Positions 42,215 through 50,781 of a stretch of DNA of 64,000 nucleotides are shown here, piece by piece. The position numbers and the translations under genes are program-made. The notes below the pieces were generated by a model. The model was not told the DNA's origin. It saw nothing but the letters and a program-made list of their open reading frames with translations, and ran no database searches. Source of the stretch: Ectopseudomonas toyotomiensis (GTDB lineage: Bacteria; Pseudomonadota; Gammaproteobacteria; Pseudomonadales; Pseudomonadaceae); contig NZ_FOXK01000008.1 of the NCBI RefSeq assembly GCF_900115695.1, positions 124,001 through 188,000 of the forward strand. Direction: 5' to 3'. Position 1 is the first letter of the stretch; every line of letters starts with the position of its first letter.

Positions 42215-42394
42215 ATGAGCATCACTACTTTTGAAGGCGCCAGCGCCGTGTTCACCTTCGCCGACAAGCCCGCCATCCTGATCTTCATCAGCCTGCTGGT
42301 GGCCGGCGTCAGCCTCTACGCGCTGATCGCTACCATGATCCACGAGAAGCACAGCTACGCCCTGCCGGATGACAAGCTGCCCAAACTCAAGTAA
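42215..42394 (+). CDS. 59-residue single-helix membrane protein
   Basis: This small frame encodes SITTFEGASAVFTFADKP, then a single hydrophobic helix (AILIFISLLVAGVSLYALIA, residues 20-39), then a charged tail with HEKHSYALPDDKLPKLK. AAGGAG lies seven bases before the ATG, it follows amt closely in the same direction, and a strong hairpin comes directly after, so it is very probably translated as the last gene of the amt operon. I do not recognise a family. It could be a regulatory or assembly subunit of the transporter. Confidence 0.72.
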   Translation: MSITTFEGASAVFTFADKPAILIFISLLVAGVSLYALIATMIHEKHSYALPDDKLPKLK

Positions 42395-42400
42395 GGCCCT

Positions 42401-42430
42401 GGCCGGCGGCGCTCGCCGCCGGCCCTTCTC
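42401..42430 (+). terminator. Terminator of the amt operon
   Basis: GGCCGGCGGC / GCCGCCGGCC, a 10-bp stem with a four-base loop, followed by CTTCTCTTCG, seven bases after the small-protein stop. Confidence 0.72.
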
Positions 42431-42501
42431 TTCGCCCATGCGGCGGATGCGTTAACCTCCCCGCGACAACCCATTCCACCCGATCACAGCAAGGAGCCGC
42501 C

Positions 42502-43980
42502 ATGCTCGACCGTCCACACCTGTTCATCGACGGCCAGTGGCTCGCACCACAGAGCGGTGAGTACTTCGAGGTCTTCGACCCCAGCGATGCCAGCCTGCTG
42601 GCGAAAGTCGCCGCAGCCGGCCGCACGGATGTGGATCTGGCCGTAGGTGCCGCCCGCCGCGCTTTCGATGAAGGAAGCTGGCCGCGACTTAGCGGACACG
42701 AACGTGCCGGCGTGCTCAGGCGTATCGCCGATGGCATCCGCGCGCGCCAGGACGAACTGGCTGTGCTCGAGGTCCGGGACAATGGCAAACCATTGCCCGA
42801 AGCGCAGTGGGATATCGCCGACGCCGCTGGCTGTTTCGATTTCTACGCGGACCTCGCGGCGCGTCTGGATGACGACGAACGCCCGATAGCACTGGGCGAC
42901 AAGCGCTTTCGCGCCAGCGTCGTGCGCCAACCCGTGGGCGTGGCTGCTGCGGTCATCCCCTGGAACTACCCCCTGCTGATGGCCGCCTGGAAAGTCGCTC
43001 CGGCACTGGCCGCCGGCTGCGCCATGGTCCTCAAGCCTTCCGAGCTGACGCCGCTGAGCGCGCTGGAACTGGCGACCATCGTCAACGCCGCCGGCCTGCC
43101 GCCGGGCGTGCTCAACGTGCTGCCCGGCCTGGGCAGCGAAGCCGGCGCGGCGCTGGTGGAACACCCAGGCATCGACAAGATCGCCTTTACCGGCAGCGTG
43201 CCGACCGGCAGCCGAATCATGCAGGCCGCGGCCCGTGAGGTGAAGAACATCAGCCTGGAGCTGGGCGGCAAATCGCCCTTCATCGTCTTCGCCGACAGTG
43301 ACATCGAAGCGGCAGTGGAATGGATCATGTTCGGCATCTTCTGGAACCAGGGCCAGGTCTGCTCCGCCACCTCGCGCGTGCTGGTGGAACGCTCGCTGTA
43401 CCCCGCCCTGCTGCAGCGCCTGAGCGATGAAGCGCAGAAGATTCGTATCGGCAACGGGCTGGAGGCAGGCGTGCTGCTCGGCCCGCTGGTCAGCGCCGGC
43501 CAGCACGTCAAAGTCAGCACCGCTATTACTCAGGGCATCGCCGATGGCGCCCGCCTGATCTGCGGCGGCAAACGGCCTGCCGAGCAGGACCAGGGCTGGT
43601 TCATGCAGCCCACGGTATTTGCCGACGTACCGCTGAATTGCGCCCTGTGGCGCGAGGAAATCTTCGGCCCGGTGGTCTGCGTCAATCCGTTCGACACGGA
43701 GGCCGAGGCCTTGCAACTGGCCAATGACAGCGAATTCGGCCTGGCGGCCGCGGTGATGTCCAGGGATCTCCAGCGCTGCGAGCGCGTCGCCCAGGCCTTG
43801 CAGGCCGGCATCGTCTGGATCAACTGCTCGCAACCCACCTTCAGCGAACTGCCCTGGGGCGGCGTCAAACGCAGCGGCATCGGTCGCGAGTTGGGCGAGT
43901 GGGGTCTGAACAACTACCTGGAAACCAAGCAGATCACCCGCTATGAAAGTAGCGAAGCGTGGGGCTGGTACTTGCAATAG
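42502..43980 (+). CDS. Aldehyde dehydrogenase (betaine-aldehyde type)
   Basis: 492 residues of the NAD(P)-dependent aldehyde dehydrogenase superfamily. PWNYPLLMAAWKVAPALAAGC and FTGSVPTGSRIM are cofactor regions; the catalytic Glu is in LELGGKSP and the catalytic Cys in NQGQVCSATSR. IPWNYPLLMAAWKVAPAL is typical of plant-type betaine or amino-aldehyde dehydrogenases, so a small quaternary or amino aldehyde is the likely substrate. AAGGAG precedes the ATG. It may act on aldehydes arising from choline or amine breakdown; not a step of the core trimethylamine route. Confidence 0.88.
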   Translation: MLDRPHLFIDGQWLAPQSGEYFEVFDPSDASLLAKVAAAGRTDVDLAVGAARRAFDEGSWPRLSGHERAGVLRRIADGIRARQDELAVLEVRDNGKPLPEAQWDIADAAGCFDFYADLAARLDDDERPIALGDKRFRASVVRQPVGVAAAVIPWNYPLLMAAWKVAPALAAGCAMVLKPSELTPLSALELATIVNAAGLPPGVLNVLPGLGSEAGAALVEHPGIDKIAFTGSVPTGSRIMQAAAREVKNISLELGGKSPFIVFADSDIEAAVEWIMFGIFWNQGQVCSATSRVLVERSLYPALLQRLSDEAQKIRIGNGLEAGVLLGPLVSAGQHVKVSTAITQGIADGARLICGGKRPAEQDQGWFMQPTVFADVPLNCALWREEIFGPVVCVNPFDTEAEALQLANDSEFGLAAAVMSRDLQRCERVAQALQAGIVWINCSQPTFSELPWGGVKRSGIGRELGEWGLNNYLETKQITRYESSEAWGWYLQ

Positions 43981-43995
43981 GAGAATGTTGACGCT

Positions 43996-44012
43996 GGGGC
44001 GGTTAACGCCCC
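43996..44012. terminator. Small hairpin at convergent gene ends
   Basis: GGGGCG-GTTAA-CGCCCC spans the gap after the aldehyde dehydrogenase stop and includes the stop codon of the amidotransferase gene. Weak (6 bp), no T tract. Confidence 0.35.
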
Positions 44013-44695
44013 GCCAACAGATAATCCAGCACCCGCGCCATCAGCACGTTGCCTGGCAGGTAGCTACGTGGTTCGCCAGCCAATTGCGCGGGGGTTTGTA
44101 CCCAGGGACCGGGCCTGAGCTCATCGGCGCATGCGTCCAACAGGTCGGCGATGATGGCGGGCGTCATCTCCGGATGGCATTGCAGACCGATCACCCGCCG
44201 CCCGAGCTGGAACGCCTGATGCCGGCACGCCTCGCTGGAGGCCAGCAGCCTGGCACCTTCGGGCAATGCGAAGGTTTCGCCGTGCCAGTGCAACAGCTCG
44301 ATACGGTCGGGAAAGACGAAGCAGCTCTCGCCGACCGACTCCGCCCGCCAGACCGGAAACCAGCCGATCTCGGCCACAGGATTGGGCTGCACACGAGCGC
44401 CCAGTGCGCTGGCAATCAATTGCGCCCCCAGGCAGACGCCCAGCACGGCGATGCCCTGCTCGATGGCCTGGCGCAGGAAGGTCTTCTCCTCGATCAGCCA
44501 GGGCAGCTCGGCTTCGTCGTTGACGCTCATCGGCCCACCCATGGCGACGATCAGGTCGCAGCTGGCGGGGTCGGGCAAGCGCGCATCCGCCTCGAAGAAA
44601 CGCGTGTAGTGCACAGTGGCGCCGCGCACCTGGAACCAGTCGGCCATGCTGCCAACACCTTCGAAAGGCACGTGCTGCAATACCTGTACATGCAT
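44003..44695 (-). CDS. Class I glutamine amidotransferase-like protein
   Basis: 230 residues with the class I triad: Cys in VLGVCLGAQLIA, His and Glu in GLQCHPEMTP. It resembles GuaA-N/PuuD-type free-standing amidotransferases. Standing at the end of the dmm operon, it could hydrolyse a gamma-glutamyl compound such as gamma-glutamylmethylamide or donate ammonia; that role is inference. AGGAG lies before the ATG, 10 bases after the SMR gene stop. Confidence 0.82.
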   Translation of the reverse strand: MHVQVLQHVPFEGVGSMADWFQVRGATVHYTRFFEADARLPDPASCDLIVAMGGPMSVNDEAELPWLIEEKTFLRQAIEQGIAVLGVCLGAQLIASALGARVQPNPVAEIGWFPVWRAESVGESCFVFPDRIELLHWHGETFALPEGARLLASSEACRHQAFQLGRRVIGLQCHPEMTPAIIADLLDACADELRPGPWVQTPAQLAGEPRSYLPGNVLMARVLDYLLAGR

Positions 44696-44705
44696 GACCT
44701 GCTCC

Positions 44706-45044
44706 TTACGCCGTCTCGTGGCTTGCCAGTTTCAGGCCGACGATGCCAGCGACGATCATCACCAGGCACAGGCTGCGCAACAGATTCAGGCTCTCGCCGA
44801 GAAACATGGCGCCATAGGCCACCGTGCCCAGGGTGCCGATGCCAACCCACACCGCGTAGGCCAGGCCCAGTGGCAACTCGCGCACCGACAGGCTCAGCAG
44901 ATAGATGCTCAGTGCCAGGAAAAACGCGCAGTACAGGCTTGGCCATAGACGGGTGAAACCATCGGTACGCGGAATGATCGAGGCATAGAACACCTCACAG
45001 ATACCGGCCAGCAGCAGGAAACCCCAACCGTTCAACCAAGCCAT
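44706..45044 (-). CDS. SMR-family small exporter (SugE/Gdx-like)
   Basis: 112 residues with four transmembrane helices, typical SMR length. The membrane glutamate is in LLLAGICEVFYASI, and LGLAYAVWVGIGTLGTVAYG, GESLNLLRSLCLVMIVAGIVGLKLASH are SMR signatures nearer to SugE/Gdx than to EmrE. It should exchange protons for a small cationic amine (guanidinium or quaternary amines in known members). In this operon it may export excess methylated amine or a metabolite. AAGGAG is before the ATG. Confidence 0.85.
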   Translation of the reverse strand: MAWLNGWGFLLLAGICEVFYASIIPRTDGFTRLWPSLYCAFFLALSIYLLSLSVRELPLGLAYAVWVGIGTLGTVAYGAMFLGESLNLLRSLCLVMIVAGIVGLKLASHETA

Positions 45045-45118
45045 CGTCTTCTCCTTGAAGTGGAGGCAAATCGGGCCATGTCCCTATGGCCCTGTTCCCT
45101 TGCCCCAGGAACCCCTGT

Positions 45119-45140
45119 CCGCGACGGCTCCCGGTCGCGG
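45119..45140. repeat. 7-bp hairpin after the GcvT-like gene
   Basis: CCGCGAC / GTCGCGG with an 8-base loop directly beyond the stop of the GcvT-like gene on the minus strand. It may reduce read-through into the SMR gene. Confidence 0.35.
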
Positions 45141-45150
45141 CACCGAACAC

Positions 45151-46281
45151 TCAGCCCTTGGCCGTACGCTTTTTCTTCTCCGGGTCATCGAATGGCAGAC
45201 TGTGGGCGATGGCGCTGACCGCCAGGCTGCCTTTTACTTCCAGCGGCGCGCCCTGCTCTGCGTAGGGCACGTCCATGCGCGCGATGGCCATGGATTTGCC
45301 GGACAGTCGCGAGTACATGGCGCAGGTGATCACACCCACCTGCTTGCCGTCGGCCCACAGCGTGTCGCCGGCCTCGGCAGCCTTGTCGCCGTCGAGCAGC
45401 ACGCCGAAGATCTTGAAGCGCTCCTTGCCCTGCAGGCGGCGGTGCTCGTTGCCCCCGCGGAACTCCCCCTTGGTCGGCGACACGGTGAAGTCCAGGCCCA
45501 GCTCCCAGAGCGTGTCGCCGGCCGGCTGGTCGGCGAAGGGATACATCTCGGAGTTGTCGTAGGGGAAGAACAGCAGGTAGCTCTCCACCCGCAGCCAGTC
45601 CAGCGCGGTAAAGGCGCAGGGGATGATGCCCAGGCCCTTGCCCTGCTCCAGAATGCCGTCCCAGATCGCCGGCGCGTCGGCCGCCTTGCAGAAGATCTCG
45701 TAGCCGCGCTCGCCGGTGTAACCGGTACGCGAGATCATCACCGGGCGGTCGAACAGCTTGGTCTGCAGGTGGTGGAAATACGGCAGCTCGCGAATGCCCG
45801 GCACGTGCTCGGCGAGAAAGTCCACCGCCAGCGGGCCTTGCAGCGACAGGTCGTGCAGGTCGTCGTCGAACAGCACCGCCACCTGCCGGCCCTGAGCCGA
45901 ACGCACGAGCATCTCATGGCCGTTGCCGGAGCCGTGCACTACCATGAAGGCGTTGGGGCCGGTGCGGTAGATCACGCAGTCGTCGACGAACTTGCCGGCT
46001 TCGTTGAGCATGGTGGCGTAGACGCTCTTGCCCGGGTAGACCTTGGAAATGTCGCGGCTAGTGGCGTACTCCAGCAGGCTTTCGGCATGCGGGCCGACGT
46101 AGTGCACCTTCTTCAGCCCGGATACGTCCATCAGGCCGGCGCGAGTGCGGATCGCCTCGTGCTCGTCGGCCAGGTCGCTGGCATAGGTCCAGGCGGTCCC
46201 CATGCCGCTCCAGTCCTCGAGCTTGGAACCCAGTGCGCGGTGACGCTCGGCAAGGGCGGAAATACGCCAGGAATTGGCCAT
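45151..46281 (-). CDS. GcvT-like aminomethyltransferase of the dmm operon
   Basis: 376 residues of the GcvT/DmdA tetrahydrofolate-dependent fold: TRAGLMDVSGLKKVHYVGP, DDCVIYRTGPNAFMVVHGSG, MISRTGYTGERGYEIFCKA and LDWLRVESYLLFFPYDNSE. Encoded after the heme N-demethylase, it probably takes the one-carbon unit removed from dimethylamine and loads it on tetrahydrofolate. The start at 46281 has AGGAG; an ATG 30 codons upstream lies in the gap and is less likely. DMSP demethylase is a related alternative, not supported by context. Confidence 0.8.
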   Translation of the reverse strand: MANSWRISALAERHRALGSKLEDWSGMGTAWTYASDLADEHEAIRTRAGLMDVSGLKKVHYVGPHAESLLEYATSRDISKVYPGKSVYATMLNEAGKFVDDCVIYRTGPNAFMVVHGSGNGHEMLVRSAQGRQVAVLFDDDLHDLSLQGPLAVDFLAEHVPGIRELPYFHHLQTKLFDRPVMISRTGYTGERGYEIFCKAADAPAIWDGILEQGKGLGIIPCAFTALDWLRVESYLLFFPYDNSEMYPFADQPAGDTLWELGLDFTVSPTKGEFRGGNEHRRLQGKERFKIFGVLLDGDKAAEAGDTLWADGKQVGVITCAMYSRLSGKSMAIARMDVPYAEQGAPLEVKGSLAVSAIAHSLPFDDPEKKKRTAKG

Positions 46282-46331
46282 GTCTGTGTCTCCTGTTGTT
46301 CGTCGTTGGGCCTGCGTTGCAGGAAATGGAT

Positions 46332-47360
46332 TCAGGCGGCCTGGGCCTGTGGATCGAACTGGCGCAGCCAATCCACCACGGTCTGCCGGTAGCGAGTCAG
46401 GCCCTTGTAGTCGGCGATCTCGTCCGGCAGGTCGCGCAGCACGCGGTGCAAACGACAGGCCCAGGCCGGGTTGGTGGCCAGCTCCTCGAGGCTAATCAGG
46501 TAGGTGCGGATGCCGAACAGCAGCGCATTGCTGCGTGGCAGACGCGGCATGAACTGCAGCTCGACGCGCAGGTGCACCCGCCGCGCGACATTCTCCGGCG
46601 TCACCAGGCCGCGCTCATGGCCCCATTCGTGAAAGGTCTCCGAGGAGGTATCCAGGCGCGGGTTGATGGTCATGGTCCAGTTCAGGCGGCGCACCGGCTG
46701 GCCGACCTGGATGTTCAGCAGGTACTTCAGCGCACGGTCGAACACACCGAGCTGATGCGCCACACCCGGCACCGGAGCGTGCCACTGCTTGAAGCTCATG
46801 CCGGCGTCGAACTTGATCGACCAGTCCGCCGGGCAGGTGACCATGCCGGCGTCCATGAACAGGTCGCCATCGCGCTGATCGAGCACGGCGAAATCGCCCT
46901 GCGCCTGGCGCGTGATGTATTCCAGCGGCTCGTAGGGCAGCGTGCTGGCATCGCCGAAGGTGAAGCGCTGCTCGATGCCCAGCGGGCGGTTGATCCACAG
47001 CCATTGATCGCCCTCGCGCTGCAGGGCGAAATGCTCGGGGTAGTCGGCGGCCAGGTGCTCCATCAGCATTTCCAGGGTGTCCCAGGCGGCCTGGGCCATG
47101 TGCGGCATCACCAGGCAGCGATCCGGATCCTTCTCCAGCACGCAGGCACGCTCGGCCATCTCCGAGACGTAGTGCTCATCGATGTCGAACCAGTGCTCGA
47201 ACACCGAACCCGGCTCACGCGGCGTGGCCGGTTCGAGGTTGACCGAGTACATGTAGCTGTCCTCGGGAAACGGAAAGGGAAAGCGGGCGATGGCCTGCGG
47301 GCTGTTGCTGAAGGTGAAATCGTCCCGGTAGGTTTCCAGCGGCTTCATCACGACGGACAT
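46332..47360 (-). CDS. Heme-dependent oxidative N-demethylase (DUF3445)
   Basis: 342 residues of the DUF3445/HODM family: RFPFPFPEDSYMYSVNLEP, WINRPLGIEQRFTFGDAS, LNWTMTINPRLDTSSETFHEWGHERG, RVELQFMPRLPRSNALLFGIRTYL. This is the catalytic, probably heme-binding subunit of the dimethylamine monooxygenase described in P. mendocina and marine bacteria, converting dimethylamine to methylamine and formaldehyde. I do not assign a Dmm letter. AGGAGAG precedes the ATG. A GTAGGGTGCGC palindrome lies between it and the reductase gene. Confidence 0.86.
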   Translation of the reverse strand: MSVVMKPLETYRDDFTFSNSPQAIARFPFPFPEDSYMYSVNLEPATPREPGSVFEHWFDIDEHYVSEMAERACVLEKDPDRCLVMPHMAQAAWDTLEMLMEHLAADYPEHFALQREGDQWLWINRPLGIEQRFTFGDASTLPYEPLEYITRQAQGDFAVLDQRDGDLFMDAGMVTCPADWSIKFDAGMSFKQWHAPVPGVAHQLGVFDRALKYLLNIQVGQPVRRLNWTMTINPRLDTSSETFHEWGHERGLVTPENVARRVHLRVELQFMPRLPRSNALLFGIRTYLISLEELATNPAWACRLHRVLRDLPDEIADYKGLTRYRQTVVDWLRQFDPQAQAA

Positions 47361-47371
47361 GACTCTCTCCT

Positions 47372-47392
47372 GTAGGGTGCGCCCTGCGCACC
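47372..47392. repeat. GTAGGGTGCGC palindrome, copy 2
   Basis: GTA-GGTGCGC-CCT-GCGCACC lies inside the dmm operon, 12 bases before the DUF3445 gene start. Confidence 0.6.
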
Positions 47393-47419
47393 ATGACCAA
47401 GCGTTAGGGACATACGCCC

Positions 47420-48379
47420 CTAGAGATCGAGCAGTAGCGTGCCGGAGCAGCCGCCACGAGAAACACAGGGCATCAGCGCCTCACCGCGCTGCTGCTCGTC
47501 CAGATAGTGATCGCGGTGCTCCACCTCGCCACTCAGGTAGCGCGTGATGCATTGGCCGCATACGCCGCCCCGGCACAGGTTGGGTACCTCGACACCGGCC
47601 GCCTCCAGCGCTTCGAGCAGGCTGTGGTCACTCGGCACCTGCAGGCGCTGACCACTGCGCGCCAACTCGACGGTGAAGGGCTGGCCCGGCTCGGGTGCAG
47701 CGAAGGCCTCCCAGTGCAGGCGCCCGGCCGACCAGCCCTGGGCGGCGGCCAGGGTCTTGAGCTCATCAAGCAGGCGCTGCGGACCGCAGACGTAAAGGTG
47801 ACTGCCAAGCGGCTTGCCGGCGAACAGGCTGGCGCAGTCCAGACGCTGGCCGGCGGCAGCGTCGTAACCGTGGAAACGCTCGCCCAGACGCTCGCGCAGC
47901 TCGCTGGCATAGGCGTCGGTCAGACCGCTGCGGTAGGCGTAATGCAACTCGAAGGAGGTACCGGGCGTCGCTTCGTCGCTGGCCTGCAGGTCGGCCAGAT
48001 AGGCCATGAACGGGGTGATACCGATGCCACCAGCCACCAGGATGTGATGGCGGGCCTGCGAATGCAGCGCAAACAGGTTGCTCGGCGCACCGATCTGCAA
48101 ACGGTCGCCCACCCTGACCTGCTCGTGCAGGTAACGCGAACCGCCACGCGAAGTTTCCTGCAGGCGCACAGCGATGCGGTACACACCACTGTCGCGCGGA
48201 TCGCCCAGCAGCGAATAGGCATTGCGCAACGTGCGCCCCTCGGTCGGCAATACCACCTGCACGTGGCTGCCGCAGGAAAAGCCCGGCAGCATGCCGTCGA
48301 TAGCGCGAAAGCTGAACTCGCGCACCACCGGGGTCAGTTGACGCACGTCGGTGACCTGCACCTCGATCATCGCGCTCAT
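47420..48379 (-). CDS. Flavin/2Fe-2S reductase of the dmm operon
   Basis: 319 residues in the order of phthalate-dioxygenase-reductase-like (PDR/VanB) proteins: flavin domain (NAYSLLGDPRDSGVYRIAVR), NAD domain (HHILVAGGIGITPFMAYL, HLYVCGPQRLLDEL), then a C-terminal plant-type ferredoxin with CRGGVCGQC and a last cysteine in MPCVSRGGCSG. It should pass electrons from NAD(P)H to the heme N-demethylase. ATG overlaps the upstream DmmA-like stop by four bases. Confidence 0.87.
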   Translation of the reverse strand: MSAMIEVQVTDVRQLTPVVREFSFRAIDGMLPGFSCGSHVQVVLPTEGRTLRNAYSLLGDPRDSGVYRIAVRLQETSRGGSRYLHEQVRVGDRLQIGAPSNLFALHSQARHHILVAGGIGITPFMAYLADLQASDEATPGTSFELHYAYRSGLTDAYASELRERLGERFHGYDAAAGQRLDCASLFAGKPLGSHLYVCGPQRLLDELKTLAAAQGWSAGRLHWEAFAAPEPGQPFTVELARSGQRLQVPSDHSLLEALEAAGVEVPNLCRGGVCGQCITRYLSGEVEHRDHYLDEQQRGEALMPCVSRGGCSGTLLLDL

Positions 48380-48921
48380 GACTGCACCTCTGGCGCATAG
48401 GGGCTGTCCGGGTCGATGCAGACGCCCATGTAGGCACCGAGGCGCTGAGAGAAATGCTCACGGACGAATAACTTCACCCGGCACTGGCCACAGGTGCACT
48501 CGCCTTCTCTGCCGATGTCCTGAAAATGCCCGCAGTGCACGCAGTAGAGGCGGCGTCGCGCGCCCTGCTTGAACAGTTCGATTTCGTCGCCGAGCAGGCC
48601 GGCCTGCCATGCCAGGCGATGGACGTGCCAGAGAAAGCTTTCATCGCCACAGACGTACAAGCGGGTGCCGGCCTGGGCCTGCTCCAGCAGCATTTGCAAG
48701 CGCAGGTACAGCGCTTCGCTGCTGGGCAGGCTCTCCTGCTCGACACTGCCCGGCAACGTCTCGCCCAGGCACAGCAGCAGAGTCGGCGCAGGGTGGTCGA
48801 GCAGCCTGGTGGCCAGACTCGCCTGCTGCGCCACCACGATACGGCGACTGGCCGTATGTCGGGACACATCGGTGGCATAACGTGGGGTACTGAACATGGG
48901 TTCGGCACTGGATGCTGTCAT
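48376..48921 (-). CDS. dmmA: Dimethylamine monooxygenase subunit, DmmA-like
   Basis: 181 residues. The N-terminal part (LYVCGDESFLWHVHRLAWQAGLLGDEIELF) looks like the NAD-binding half of a ferredoxin reductase; the C-terminal part is a rubredoxin-like/zinc-ribbon with CVHCGHF and CTCGQC plus KLFVREHFSQRLGAYMG. This matches the DmmA-like family as I remember it. First gene of the dmm operon; GGAGG lies seven bases before the ATG. The gene letter is moderately sure, the link to dimethylamine oxidation more so. Confidence 0.78.
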   Translation of the reverse strand: MTASSAEPMFSTPRYATDVSRHTASRRIVVAQQASLATRLLDHPAPTLLLCLGETLPGSVEQESLPSSEALYLRLQMLLEQAQAGTRLYVCGDESFLWHVHRLAWQAGLLGDEIELFKQGARRRLYCVHCGHFQDIGREGECTCGQCRVKLFVREHFSQRLGAYMGVCIDPDSPYAPEVQS

Positions 48922-48972
48922 CGGAAACCCTCCGGGTGAGCGCAAGGCGATGGTCGGTTTGCTTCAGAGTAA

Positions 48973-49007
48973 ATTCCCCTGAAGAACTTTTTGTTCTTAC
49001 AGGGAAA
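48973..49007 (-). promoter_or_regulatory. Tandem WTTC-N7-GAAW operator, dmm operon
   Basis: ATTC-CCCTGAA-GAAC at 48973-48987 and GTTC-TTACAGG-GAAA at 48993-49007, starts exactly 20 bases apart, 52 bases upstream of the dmmA-like ATG and directly downstream of a sigma-54-like element. Confidence 0.65.
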
Positions 49008-49022
49008 GCATGAAATGTGCCA
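49007..49022 (-). promoter_or_regulatory. Sigma-54-like promoter of the dmm operon
   Basis: Read on the minus strand: TGGCAC-N5-ATGCT, a perfect -24 and a -12 with one mismatch, GG-N10-GC spacing kept, about 90 bases before the dmmA-like start. A possible NtrC-like site (TGCAC-N7-GGGCA, 49086-49102) lies about 65 bases further upstream. Confidence 0.6.
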
Positions 49023-49425
49023 TTTCTTGATCCGCGCGCAGCCACTTGGAAAACGACAGACAGGCATCCAAAACTGCTCAAAACCTGCACAACGGCAGGG
49101 CAAAGCGCGCTGCGATGGCGCACCTGGGCATTTTTTGAAGAGCGTTCTTGAGCGGTGAAAACAGGGCAGAAGGGTGACGAAGAGAGACCACGGATGAAGT
49201 GCGCGCGTAGTCAGCTCAACCGAACGCGCCTCAACATTCTTGACGAAGACCTGTGAATTCGGCCGGCACCAACCCAAGCGCTGGCGAACGGCGCTTGGGT
49301 TGGTATCTGTAGCCGCAGCGGCCAATCCTGATCGCGGATGAATCCGCGTCGACCGGCCGCATGCAGACATCTGGGGATGGGGAAGTACCCTATAGGCGCT
49401 CATCCATGAATGAGCGCCTACCGCT
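49023..49425. other. Gene-free 400-base interval, dmm/mgs ends
   Basis: I see no coding gene between the dmm promoter and the end of mgsC. The interval holds a 14-bp perfect stem (ACCAACCCAAGCGC / its complement, 49268-49304, loop 9), a short CGCGGAT/ATCCGCG palindrome (49333-49348) and the hairpin at 49393-49420. Upstream activator sites for the dmm promoter may lie at its left side. Confidence 0.5.
49393..49420 (-). terminator. Hairpin directly after mgsC
   Basis: TAGGCGCTCAT / ATGAGCGCCTA, 11 bp with a six-base loop, five bases beyond the mgsC stop. It probably ends the gmaS-mgsABC transcript, although the following tract is not T-rich. Confidence 0.6.
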
Positions 49426-50751
49426 TCAGTATTGCAATTGCCCCGGCACCCAGTTGGTACCAGCCAATGGCACACGGGCCATGGCAGCGGCTTCCACGGT
49501 CAGAGCTACCAGGTCCTCGGGGTCGAGGTTGTGCAGGTGCGACTTGCCGCAGGCGCGAGCCATGGTCTGCGCCTCCAGCACCAGCACGCGCAGGTAGTTG
49601 GCCAGGCGGCGGCCAGCGGCGACCGGATCGAGACGCTTGGCCAGCTCCGGGTCCTGGGTGGTGATGCCAGCCGGGTCGCGACCGTTCTGCCAGTCATCGT
49701 AGTAGCCGGCAGCCGAGCCGATGGCTTTCAGTTCCTCATCCAGACGCGGGTGGTTGTCGCCCAGGGCGATCAAGGCGGCTGTGCCGATGGCCACGGCGTC
49801 AGCACCCAGGGCCATGGCCTTGGCCACGTCGGCGCCGGTACGGATGCCGCCGGAAACGATCAGTTGCACCTTGCGGTGCATGTCCATCTCCTGCAGGGCC
49901 TGCACGGCTTGCGGGATGGCCGAGAGAATCGGAATGCCGACGTGCTCGATGAACACTTCCTGGGTCGCGGCAGTACCGCCCTGCATACCGTCGAGGACGA
50001 TCACGTCGGCGCCGGCCTTCACCGCCAGCTTGACGTCGTAGTACGGGCGGCTGGCGCCGATCTTCACGTAGATGGGTTTTTCCCAGTCGGTGATCTCGCG
50101 GATCTCGGCGATCTTGATCGCCAGATCATCCGGGCCCGTCCAGTCCGGGTGACGACAGGCGCTGCGCTGATCGACACCGATCGGCAGCGTGCGCATGCCG
50201 GCCACGCGCTCGGTAACCTTCATGCCCAGCAGCATGCCGCCGCCGCCCGGCTTGGCGCCCTGGCCAAGGACGATCTCGATGGCATCGGCCTTACGCAGGT
50301 CGTCCGGGTTCATGCCGTAGCGCGACGGCAGGTACTGGTAAACCAGGTTCTGCGACTGGCCGCGCTCTTCCGGGGTCATACCGCCGTCACCGGTGGTGGT
50401 GCTGGTGCCGGCGATGGTGGCGCCACGGCCGAGAGCTTCCTTGGCTTGCGCCGACAGCGCGCCGAAACTCATGCCGGCAATGGTCACCGGAATCTTCAGG
50501 TGGATCGGCTTCTTGGCGAAGCGGTTGCCCAGCACCACGTCGGTGCCGCATTTCTCGCGGTAGCCTTCCAGCGGGTAGCGCGACATGGAGGCGCCGAGCA
50601 GCAGCAGGTCGTCGAAGTGCGGCAGCTTGCGCTTGGTGCCACCGCCACGGATGTCGTAGATGCCGGTTTCGGCGGCACGCTGGATTTCCTGGATGGACAG
50701 GCGGTCGAAGGTGGCGGACTCGCGCAGCACCGGGGTGATTTTTTCGCTCAT
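49426..50751 (-). CDS. mgsC: N-methylglutamate synthase subunit C
   Basis: 441 residues homologous to the FMN-binding central domain of glutamate synthase (GltB): GASMSRYPLEGYREKCGTDVVLG, PVTIAGMSFGALSAQAKEALGRGA, GDGGMTPEERGQS, QGAKPGGGGML, IYVKIGASRPYYDVKLAVKAGADVIVLDGMQGG and the phosphate site SGGIRTGADVAKAMALGADAV. With MgsA and MgsB it forms N-methylglutamate from gamma-glutamylmethylamide or glutamate plus methylamine. Last gene of the gmaS-mgsABC operon, 30 bases after mgsB. Confidence 0.9.
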   Translation of the reverse strand: MSEKITPVLRESATFDRLSIQEIQRAAETGIYDIRGGGTKRKLPHFDDLLLLGASMSRYPLEGYREKCGTDVVLGNRFAKKPIHLKIPVTIAGMSFGALSAQAKEALGRGATIAGTSTTTGDGGMTPEERGQSQNLVYQYLPSRYGMNPDDLRKADAIEIVLGQGAKPGGGGMLLGMKVTERVAGMRTLPIGVDQRSACRHPDWTGPDDLAIKIAEIREITDWEKPIYVKIGASRPYYDVKLAVKAGADVIVLDGMQGGTAATQEVFIEHVGIPILSAIPQAVQALQEMDMHRKVQLIVSGGIRTGADVAKAMALGADAVAIGTAALIALGDNHPRLDEELKAIGSAAGYYDDWQNGRDPAGITTQDPELAKRLDPVAAGRRLANYLRVLVLEAQTMARACGKSHLHNLDPEDLVALTVEAAAMARVPLAGTNWVPGQLQY

Positions 50752-50781
50752 TGCAAATTCCTCTTCGGGCAGGGTGCGCGA

